Assembly (NCBI GenBank): GCA_039583875.1
Contig: CM077150.1
Span: 182,036,375-182,100,374 of the forward strand
Source of the DNA: Platanthera guangdongensis
Lineage: Eukaryota; Streptophyta; Magnoliopsida; Asparagales; Orchidaceae
Direction of reading: 5' to 3'
Length of the DNA: 64,000 nucleotides
Shown: piece after piece, positions 34,204 to 43,211 of the stretch
Layout: each line of letters starts with the position of its first letter
Numbering within the stretch: position 1 is the first letter of the stretch
Position numbers and translations under genes: made by a program
The notes under the pieces: generated by a model
Seen by the model: only the letters and a program-made list of their open reading frames with translations
Told to the model about the DNA's origin: nothing
Databases searched by the model: none

Positions 34204-35350
34204 GATCCTCGGTCCGCTGATGTGCCTCCTTAATGTCCTGTAAGCGCGGCGAGAGCTCGGTCTCGAAAAACTGTCTGAACTCGCGCGAGTACCGCGACTG
34301 AGGTGGAGGGGGTGCAGTAGACGACTCACCATGAGCATAGGTGGAACGGGGTGGAGGCACCAACGGCTCGTCGAGGTCAGGGTCTATCTCATCATCACTG
34401 TCATCATGTATATGCGGTCCACGTCGAGCAATAGAATATATAACCCCTCCCCCGCCCTGATGGGCGGTGACGAGGCGGAGGGTGCGAAGACTAGCCATCG
34501 TGATAGGCACGGTCTTTGCGACCACTGTCATCTGGGGGAGGGCTAAAAAGATGCCCATATTCTTCACGAGGCGAGTAATATAGGGTGCTACGCAAATAGA
34601 CCCTATACGAGGGGTGTCAGCCTGGTGGAGAATGAACTGGGCTAGAAGATAACCGAGATGTAGAGGATATCGTGATGTCATGCTGTAGAGGTATAACAGA
34701 TCCTGCCTACTGACAACTCCGGAGCTTTCGCCCCGGCCGCTCAACGTGTGGCTGAGTAGATGGTGGATGTAATGGAGTGCGGGGGAAATTAATTTAGATG
34801 CCTTAGATCTCTTGGCCTCGTAGGCGCCAGTGTCAAAAGAAATTTGGCGCCATATACCACCGGCCATATCGCAGTTGGGGAGTTCAAAGTGGAGTTCGGG
34901 GTAGGCAGCACTGAAAAGGAACGACTCCTCATACACCCCTAAGTATTGGGTGAATTGGAGCATGGTGAGTGTATAAAATGTGCCACCCACTCGAAATGAA
35001 ACTATCCCCTCGGGCGCATGCGGTGCGTCGATGAAATTAGGCCTAAAGCTGGAATAAAATGACGATAGGAACTCTAAGGTGAGTTCCCTAAAGCCTAACT
35101 CCTCTATGGCAAAAAATTGATCCCACCCCGTTACAGAAATTAGCCCCCTGACATCTCCTGCTAGGTTTATCTCCTCAAGTACGCTCCAATCAATCATGCG
35201 TATGTCTTGAAATTTTTTGGATTGCAAGCGGTTGAAGCGGGCGGTGTGCGACGCATCTGTGAAAATTAGCGGAGCAGCGGCATCCCGCCTCTCCGTGGAG
35301 ACTTGTAATTCCGGTCGGCGACGGCGACCTCCACTTCTTCCGGAAGACAT
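34204..35350 (-). pseudogene. Athila-type ORF downstream of integrase, split by copia
   Basis: The ATG at 35350 opens a frame starting MSSGRSGGRRRRPELQ. It continues through LIFTDASHTARFNRLQSKKF, LTLEFLSSF, FRVGGTFYTLTMLQFTQYLG and LLYLYSMTSRYPLHLGYLLAQ to the copia insertion at 34204. This matches the Athila ORF family that Pfam places under ATHILA ORF-1 (from memory); the biochemical role is unknown. The tail is acidic then Pro-rich, ending in a helical stretch. Apart from the insertion the frame is unbroken for about 380 codons. The upstream open frame to 35653 runs through the palindrome array and I do not take it as coding. A TATA box lies 132 bp upstream. Confidence 0.75.
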
Positions 35351-35481
35351 AATGTAGAAGGGGAAAAATGCGAGTGAAGGAGGACGAGAATTGGAAAAGA
35401 TGGTGCCTTGGGGATCAGGCCACGGGATGAGTGATGCTGGGAGAGTGTTTGGAGTGAGCAAGGAAGAAATCCACACGGCCA

Positions 35482-35489
35482 TATTTATA
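35482..35489 (-). promoter_or_regulatory. Candidate internal TATA box upstream of the Athila-type ORF
   Basis: ATGTATAAATATGG on the minus strand, 132 bp upstream of the ATG at 35350 and directly downstream of the ACACGGGCGTGT array. The element's LTR promoter shows the same order of parts. Confidence 0.55.
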
Positions 35490-35495
35490 CATGTT

Positions 35496-36000
35496 GAACA
35501 CGGGTTCGCACACGGGCGTGTGTGAACCCGTGTTAGCGAATCAACAGCCTCGTGGAACACGGGGTGCGTCGGTCTGTGTAAAATAATGGAACACGGGTGC
35601 GCACACGGCCGTGTGTGCACCCGTGTTAGGGGATCCGATGCCTCGTGGAACACGGGCCTGCCTCGGTCCGTGTGGTCAAACTGGCTGGGGACAGCGCGTC
35701 AGGTCGACACGGGTGACAACATGGCCGTGTGTTGCCCCGTGTCGCAGCTGGCACGATACATAAACACGGGTAGGTAGGTGACACGGCCGTGTAGACTCCG
35801 ACACGCCCGTGTTCGGTGTCTCGACACATCGGTCTCGACGATCGTCGAGACCGATGAACACGGCTATGAACACGGGTTGGTGCGAACCCGTGTTGTGCTC
35901 GGGATGAAATTGCTCATTTGCGGAATTAATTCCACACGGCTGGGCCTGAGCCTGTGTCACGTACACGGCCACCCACACGGCCGTGTGGTAAGCCGTGTGC
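35496..36000. repeat. ACACGGCCGTGT array in the integrase-to-ORF spacer
   Basis: More than 20 ACACGG or CCGTGT half-sites, many as full palindromes (for example ACACGGCCGTGTG near 35603 and 35976, and ACACGGGCGTGTG near 35510). One segment at 35829-35855 is instead a CGACGATCGTCG-type dyad like the copia array. Open frames in it on both strands are repeat artefacts. Confidence 0.85.
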
Positions 36001-36166
36001 CACTCCCAAAAATAATTTTACAGAATTTTTTTTTTCTCTCATTAAAATTTGATAGAAATTTCTTTTCATTAAAAATTCTTTTTTTTTCTTTAATTTTTCA
36101 TTGCAACTAATTAGACTTATACTAAAGCAAGAATACTTAGAAACACCTATTATACTTAATATTAAA

Positions 36167-36745
36167 TTAATCTAGCCGAAGGCAGGTTTCTAGACGAGCG
36201 AAGTCCATAGGGATTTCACCATAATAAGGTTTAAGTCGGTGACCATTAACCTTAAAATCTCCCTTCTCTGGGTGAGTTAACTCGACGGTACCGTAGGGAA
36301 AGACTTCTTTAACTTTAAAGGGTCCGGACCACTTAGACCTTAACTTCCCTGGGAATAATCGTAATCTGGAGTTATAAAGGAGGACTTGGTCACCTTTTTG
36401 GAATACCTTGGGTTTACGAAGGTGACAGTCATGAAATAGTTTGGTTTTCTCCTTATAAATCCGGGAGTTCTCATAGGCTATAGTTCTCCACTCATCTAAT
36501 TCGTTAAGTTGAAGTTTACGCTTCTCTCCTATAGAACTAGCGTCAAAATGTAAGGAGCGTATTGCCCAATATGATTTGTGTTCTAATTCTATAGGTAGGT
36601 GACAAGATTTACCGTAGACTAATCTAAAGGGGGTGGTCCCTATAGGTGTTTTGTAGGCGGTCCTATAAGCCCATAAACAGTCGTTAAGTTTCCTAGACCA
36701 CAGTCTAGTACCGGAGCACCAGTGGCCAGCTCCATGAGTGATAGT
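36167..36745 (-). pseudogene. Athila-type integrase C-terminal fragment (open frame without a start)
   Basis: About 190 open codons end at a TAA (36167-36169), with no ATG near the upstream end. The frame reads [95 protein letters not shown] and ends in [10 protein letters not shown]. This is the hallmark C-terminal integrase region of Athila elements. The catalytic core is missing because the fragment begins at the junction with the G3 LTR at about 36745. No stop interrupts it, so decay is by truncation. Confidence 0.85.
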
Positions 36746-37067
36746 CTTCTTATAGATTTTGCGAGAGTTTAATTTTTAGTGAGGATCTGATGTACCGGGC
36801 TTAAGCCCGTTTATATTTCTAGTTTTGTTACTCTTCAGTACTCTCTATTATATATGGACTCGATGTGATTTCATTTACATTTATTACATGTGATGGTGGA
36901 CTTAGTTTTATCGAAACTATGTTATGCAGCTCTCTCTGTGATGATCGAAAAGGCCGGCAGAATCGACATTTTGTAGTAGCGGTTTTCCCAAGAGTCGGGG
37001 CCACCGCAAAACGGCGGATCTGGACATAAGACCCCGGGTTTGAAAAAGAAAAAAAGGGGGTCTTACA
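36746..37067 (+). repeat. 3' part of the G3 gypsy LTR
   Basis: Resumes the LTR begun at 19489 and ends GGGGGTCTTACA at 37067. It matches 11411-11760 in order. The exact junction with Athila is uncertain by about 20 bp. Confidence 0.65.
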
Positions 37068-37273
37068 AGTGGTATCAGAGCAAACCTCGATCAAAAGAGA
37101 GGTAGTCCACAAAAAACCTTGGGACACCCCCGCACGAGCTTAGTTTGCAGACAAACTAGCAGCGGAAGCAGTGGTGTGCCCATAAGGGAAATCACATGTA
37201 AAAGTCCATTCTTCTTCTTCTTTTACTCCATTCGTACGCTATCTAACTATTGTAATTTTCCTTGTAGCCTACG
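37068..37273 (+). other. Primer-binding site and leader of element G3
   Basis: TGGTATCAGAG at 37070-37080 follows the LTR end after two bases and matches the initiator Met-tRNA 3' end. This shows the LTR is a 5' LTR on the plus strand and that gag follows. Confidence 0.8.
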
Positions 37274-37995
37274 ATGAACCCTACTCCACATCAGGGGACA
37301 CCTCAGGATCCAAATATAGTTCCACCTCCACCGTCTTCGGTTCCATTTCAGCAGTCGGAGATGGGGCAAACACTGACTGCCATTCTGGAGGCCTTCAGTG
37401 CTCAGCAAGCCCCGGCTCCACAGCCAAATCCCGAGGCTAACTGGATGAGTGCCTTACGAGCACTTTCCTCTCCATCCTACCAGGGGACGGAGTTGGCAGT
37501 TCGCATGGAGGAATAGTTACATACCATCTATAAGATGGTTGTGGGGATTCGATGCCCCACTAAAGAGGCAGTTGCCTTAGCAGTCTCCTACCCGGAGTCA
37601 CATGGAAAGAGGTGGTGGAAGTCACAGCTGGACACCACTTTTGCGGATATAGATTGCGCAGATATCTCCTGGGGAGAGTTCAGAGCAGCACTTCTAGGAC
37701 ATTTCGTACCTCAGTCGGTAAGGGACTAGTTGGAAGATAGGTTCCTGTGGTTGAAGTAGGGCAACAGGACAGTTTTGGAGTATTACCAGGAGTTTACTCA
37801 CCTAGCCCGCTAGGCGGACTCTTATCAGTTGGACGACGCTGGCTACGCCAGGAGATTCTACAAGGGGATGCACGACGATATGAGACAGGCCATCCTCTTC
37901 GTCTCCGAGGGAAGCTTGGCCAGGATTCTGGAAATGGCCAAGAAAAGGGAGGCAGATCAGCTTATAGTCAAGAGTCGGAAGAGACCGGCTGAGAG
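37274..37995 (+). pseudogene. Gypsy gag pseudogene of element G3
   Basis: The ATG at 37274 opens a Pro/Gln-rich N-terminus (MNPTPHQGTPQDPN) followed by a retrotransposon gag core with KRWWKSQL, ISWGEFRAALLGHFVPQSVRD and TVLEYYQEFTHLAR. In-frame stops lie at 37514-37516 and near 37729, then the frame changes near 37755 (it continues as QLDDAGYARRFYKGMHDD). The fragment is cut at about 37995 by a SIRE-type LTR piece before the zinc knuckle. Confidence 0.75.
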
Positions 37996-38870
37996 AGAAA
38001 AATAAGAAGGAGAGAAGTTCATCCAGTGAAGGCAGATTCTGAACAGTCTACCTGAATAATTCAGATCAAGTCTGAAGAAGAATTTAGATTAATTTCTGAA
38101 GGAAGCTGATTGAAGATCAACTCCAACATCAAGAAGATCAACCCTACTTTATTCAGATTCAAGAAGCTTTGAAGAAAGCTAAGACAGCTTGATCCTTAAG
38201 AAATCAGTTCTATCAAGAACTGATCAAGAAGCCTTCAACAAATTCTCTCCCCATCTGGTTGAAGATATCAACATCTTTTCATCAATAATTTTTGTAGGAT
38301 CTGTAATAGATCTGAGTGTAGGAGATTTACATCTCTGAGTTGTAAGCCTAAATTATAAAGGCTGAGGTAGGGCTGAGTGCCCGAGGTAGGGGAATCTATT
38401 CCCTGGGTTGTAGGCCTATGAAAGAGGCTGAGGTAGGGTTGTTGCTTGAGTTGTAGGAGTGGGGTGTCACTCTGAGTTGTAGGCCTGTGGAAGAGGCTGA
38501 GATAGGGCTTGTGCCTGATTTGTAGGAGTGTGGATTCACTCTGAGTTGTAGGAACCAGTCTTGATTCTGAGCTGTAAGATCTGCGGATCTGAGAAGAAGG
38601 AAGAAAGTAAGGTCGAATCTAGTATACTGCTAGATATGCGAAGGGGGAAAAGTGGATGTACCCATCATTTGTGGAACCACTATAAAACTGGTATGCAATC
38701 TGTGAATGCTGTGTATGTGAATGTTGTGTTGTATTTTCTGCTGAATATATTGCTAAACTAGATAGAATTATCTGTCTAAGTCAGAAAAAAGAATTGAACC
38801 TATTCACCCCCCCCCCCCTCTAGGTGTTTAGAACATCTTAAAACCAATTCTTTCACTACTCTTGTCCACG
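37996..38870 (+). repeat. SIRE-type LTR fragment (R/U5 side)
   Basis: Ends in TTGAACCTATTCACC, a C run (38808-38818) and CTCTAGGTGTT, the sequence I associate with the 3' side of SIRE-type copia LTRs. No primer site follows; the sequence changes to a gypsy LTR at about 38871. It contains a 69-bp minisatellite. It is in the opposite orientation to the SIRE-like body at 3263-10790, which lacks exactly this part. Confidence 0.5.
38337..38562 (+). repeat. Minisatellite, about 3.3 copies of 68-69 bp
   Basis: Units start at 38337, 38405, 38474 and 38543 with GAGTTGTAGGCC (or GGGTTGTAGGCC) and share GAGGCTGAGGTAGGG and CACTCT. The last unit is partial. It lies in the U5-like part of a SIRE-type LTR. 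Confidence 0.9.
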
Positions 38871-41800
38871 GGTTATTATACTTAGTGATTTAAGGTTAAT
38901 CCTAGGACTGCCTAGGGTATACCCGGTGAAGGGCTCTCGGGGGCACTAGAACTATGATAGGATTACGCCCAAAACTCCCTTTCTCAAGGATATTTATTTT
39001 AGTTGATGACTACCCATAATTCACCGCCAACTCTCGTTATTACTCTTGAGTGATCCTAATGACTTAAGATGTTCTCAGAAGGGCGACGGTCTTCCGCCGG
39101 CCTCCACTCTAGTTGCTATCCAAGGGCTTGCACTTTTACTCTCATCACTAAGACAACACTACTCACCAGGGTCATATTCTAATTGAAGTCTCTAGCTCAT
39201 TTATTGATCTATCCCCCGGTGGTCCTTATAACATGACCTACTTACACTATGCACAACCCATGACCTAATACCACCCCGAAATAGAACTTCCAATTCCTTT
39301 GGACACCTGCCCCTAATTATTTATCCTAGGATGGTATGGACTAATGAAGTGAGCCTATTGATTTTCATAATTTTCTTAAGTCATTAAGGTCTCTAATTAA
39401 ATCATTTAATTAATCCCCTAGGACATTGAATACATGAAGTATCACAAATTATAATCCACTGACCTAAGGAATTTTTCTCGAGTTGCATCTTGGTAAATTA
39501 TAACTGTCTACCAAAATTTATAATTTTCCTTTGAATATTTCTATTTATTCCTTAATTAATACAAAATTCACACAATTGTCATTTTCCAAATGAAGTATAA
39601 AGAATACATTACTAAAAATTCTAATAATATTATAGAGCATATATATCATTAATTTAAGGCTAATGACAGGGTTTCATCAACCTCCATAATGTAATGGCCT
39701 ACCAAATTTAATTCTTAACAATTTACCAAAATGGCATTAAAAGTTTTGAAAAATTACTGATTCATCCAAAAATGCGGAGAAAATTATACAAGGTTATTCA
39801 TACTCAGATATATCATCAAGAAATTTTCCAAAATTGTCTACTAAGTATTTGCACCAATTTGCTAATTAAGTAAAATGAAGGTAAAAAGGTAATTTCCACA
39901 TAACTCCTACCAAAATTCTTCAAACAGGGACATAAAAATTTTCAGGAGTTAAATCTAACATAATATTGACCTTGAAAAAAATTGGGGATTTTATCTCAAT
40001 GATAAGCCTATTTTTAAATTTATTTTTCAAAAGTTCTATTATTCCAAAAATTCCAAATAATGTGATTTTTGCTTCCAAAAATCACATTATTACAATGTGG
40101 GGTATAATTCACCGTAATGAGACTCTGAAATCAATACCATAATTTTTGGATGTTCCAAATAGGCTTAATACACAATATTTCAAAATTGGCTATTTGCACC
40201 CCAAGCCTATGTATTTTCAACACATGCAAGTGAGTTTACCCAACATGCAGTGGTCAAAATGTGCTGAAATTTTTACCATGCACATGAATAGTCCTCAAGG
40301 ACATGCCACCAAAATTTGGGGTCATTTGGAGGCATAACACTCCAAATATTTCATTTATTTAATTTTGTGTATTATGAATAAACACTATAGAAAATATTTT
40401 CCCAAAAATTCTCAATTTTTGTCAGGGGATAAATATGCCATAAACATGCATGCACCCAAAATTTGGGGTCATTTTGATTATTGGTTTGGCTTGGGCATCA
40501 AATTGAAATTATGTCATTGCCTAGGACCAGTCCTAGGAAAACTGACCTACAGGGCAGTATAGTGCTCCAAATTACAAGATTAAGGTGGCAAATTAAAGTA
40601 AGCGGTTTAGATACAAATTTCATTTAAGGTTCATGTCCTGGAAATGCCTCTAAGGGGCCTAAAAATAGCTTGCAATATGACTGAAATAGCGTGATAGAAT
40701 ATAACTAATACTATAGTTTTTATTTTAATTTAATTAATATCAGTTTAGCACGAATCTTGACGTAGAACTGACGGGATCTGGTCATCGTCCCCAAACAGCC
40801 AACGACCCAGATTGATTCTGGCTGGGCCACCTTTGCTGGCAGTTTCCGGCCAGCTGAGCCACCACCACCGACGGCGGATGTCGCCACCACCTTCACTGAG
40901 GTGGCGGCTAGCGATTTCCGGCGATGAGGCCGCTGGAATTGGCTCCTCCGGCGAACCCGAGCAAGAAGTAAAACTCGGAAAATTCTCATTTTCCTCACAT
41001 GGTATCGGGCTCGATTGAGCCCGATGTCTCTCCTAAAGGATCTAGAAATCTAGTACGAGTAGAGGGGAGGCTAAATGGACCCAAATGGCGGCACGACAGC
41101 GAGGTTGGCGGCGGTTGGCCATGGTTGAGCTGCTCCAGCGATCTCCTGCTCAAATCCTTGATTCTCCACAAAAAGCTTTGCTGCAGGACTCGTTCTCCAC
41201 TCGATTCCACTCTCTGAAGCTGATGGTGTGGTCGGTTTGAGCTGGAAGTGGCTGTATAGGGAGATACAACCAAGGTGAGCTCGGTTTGGGGCTTTGGAGG
41301 CTTCACCCTTTGTGCCAAGTGGCCACCATGCTGCCAAATTCTCTGAAATTTACTGAGGAGGCCAGCCAACACCATTTTGGGCTGATGGAGCCAAGGCCAA
41401 GTGGCCTCTTCTTCTTAACTCACATTCTCTCTCCTCCTTTGGGTAAATTCTCCAAAATGCCCCCATGCATGCACTCTCTCTCAAAAAACTACAGGGATAG
41501 GGCTGGTCTTTGTCACCTTGGAATGATAATGGGCCATGTTGGGTGGTCTTGGCCCAAGGGGAGTGGGCTTAGCCCTCATTTTCTCCTTTAGGTCAATTAT
41601 GTGACTTGGTTGACTTGAGTTGACTTGGTCAACCATGATGAGTGGGTTGACCCCACTTGGTGGTCATGGGTATAATGGCACCACCCAACTTGGGTTGGGT
41701 CAATGTGGTGCCCTACTTGGGCTAATTGGGCCTATAGGTATAGGTTTGACCAAATTAGGGTCATGGTTGACTTTGGTCAACTAGGGTCAAAGGGTTGACC

Positions 41801-42040
41801 TAATGACATGCCCTATGATCCACTTAGATTATTTTAGGGTTATGGAAATGTGGTGGGGTCATGGTGTGGCTCGGGTTCCTATTTAGGCTAGTTTAACCTA
41901 GTTTGACTTTGGCGCCTTAGTGGGCCCACACATGGCTACAACCCACTACCTAGGGTCAAACCTAGCTAAATTCCCTATCATCCACCCCATGCCTAACCCA
42001 ATCTAAGTTGAGGGTTCTAAAAGTAACATGGGATGTTACA
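38871..42040 (-). repeat. Gypsy LTR of the G2/G3 family, minus strand, 3' end missing
   Basis: On the minus strand it starts TGTAACATCCC at 42040 and runs to about 38871, where a SIRE-type fragment replaces its 3' end. It is homologous to 19489-22566, including the CGCCGG-rich segment (40800-40980) and TAGTGCCCCCGAGAGCCC near 38935-38960. The base after the LTR begins TAGGT (42041-42045), reverse complement of ACCTA at 11761-11765 next to the LTR end at 11760. So this LTR and the one at 11411-11760 appear to be the two ends of one insertion. No genes inside. Confidence 0.7.
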
Positions 42041-42046
42041 TAGGTG

Positions 42047-43200
42047 ATGCGGAGTGGTGCGGGGAAATCGGAGCCCCAGCAGTCTGATGAAAGTACGGCA
42101 CCAGCCGAGGTGCCTACACCTCCGCCTTCTGCGGAAACTGTACGATTAGTTACTGAGGATGTATTTGCCATGCTGCAAGCACAGCTGCTTGGGTAGGCGC
42201 AAGGGCAGGCGCAAGGGCAGGCGCAACCAGCATTAAGGCAAGAACAGGTGGTGGCAAGGCCAGAACCTGGACCAACTGTGAATCCTCAAGTAGCTAAGAA
42301 ATAGTTAAAGCAGTTCATGAGTTTTCACCCACCGACGTTCTCGAGGTGGGATCTCCTACATAGGCTAAAGACTGGTTGTCGCGTGTCAAGAGGATTATGA
42401 CGGCAATTGGAATGGAGGAGAATCAGAAAGTCACCTTAGCCTCCTTCTTGCTGGAAGGAGAGGCTCGTATGTGGTGGGACGAAATGGAGCTACACCACTT
42501 GGCAGGGAGACCGTTAACACAAGTGTCGATGGAGGAATTCTCTCGGCTCTTCCTGGCAAAGCACCTCCCGACGGCATAGCGTATAGCCATGGAGAACGAA
42601 TTCCAAAGGCTGACGCAAGGAGAAGGCAGTGTGGAAGCTTACCTGCATGAGTTTACACGCTTGGGGCGGTATGTGGGTTCGATATTGGCTGATGAGCAGA
42701 GAAAGACGAATAGGTTCTATGAAGGACTGCGGGACGAGTTGAGATTCTTGCTTTCTAGTTCTGTGAACCAAGGCTTCTAGGCGTTAGTTGACAGTGCTTG
42801 TGCGCTGGAAAAAGACATGAAAAGGGTGCAGGGGAAGAGGGAATTGGCTGTGACACAGCCGGAGTTTAAAGTGCCCCGACCGATGAAGTCATTTTATAAG
42901 AAGAAATGGGGCAAGAGGCCCAAGACGGCGGGACAAGCTCCTTCTTCGGTTGCATCGGGAGCAACGCCGGGGACCACTTCAAAGTCGGATACTCGTACGT
43001 GCTTCAATTGTGGACGGGTGGGGAATATTGCTCGTGAGTGTCGGGTGCCGCCAAAGAGTGAAAAGAAGGCGGGAGCGTCATATGAAGAAAAGGGTAAGGC
43101 ATTGGTGGAATCATCTGCATCGCAGGCGCAGCCCCGGGTCTACAATCTTGGCCTGCAGGAGGCCATCAAGCAGAGTGGCGTTGTCACAGGTACGAGTTAA
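42047..43200 (+). pseudogene. Gypsy gag pseudogene of element G1
   Basis: The ATG at 42047 (MRSGAGKSEPQQSDES) is followed by a Gln-rich stretch with an AQGQ repeat, then a frame change at about 42340-42376. The gag core reads GEARMWWDEMELHHL and EEFSRLFLAKHLPTA, then EFQRLTQGEGSVEAYLHEF. Stops lie at 42229-42231, 42302-42304, 42577-42579 and 42778-42780. The zinc knuckle CFNCGRVGNIARECRVP (about 43011-43060) is intact in spacing. It begins 7 bp after the LTR at 42040 and lacks its own leader, which lies at 11761-11977. Confidence 0.8.
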
Positions 43201-43211
43201 GTTTTTGAGTA

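Larger units (their letters stand above)
22567..36745 (-). mobile_element. Athila-like gypsy element, 5' part missing, interrupted by a copia element
   Basis: Minus-strand order is integrase C-terminus (36745-36167), spacer with palindromes (36000-35496), TATA box (35489-35482), Athila-type ORF (35350-34204 continuing at 26005-25894), 3' untranslated region, polypurine tract (24199-24183) and 3' LTR (24182-22567). The integrase and the extra ORF are both of Athila type. Gag, protease, RT, the 5' LTR and the integrase start are absent at 36745. It sits inside the LTR of element G3. Confidence 0.75.

Noticed and set aside
37070..37080. TGGTATCAGAG stretches (also at 11964-11973 and 33043-33056) as tRNA genes
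   Set aside because: Only the 3' terminal complement of a tRNA is present and it abuts LTR ends. These are primer-binding sites.
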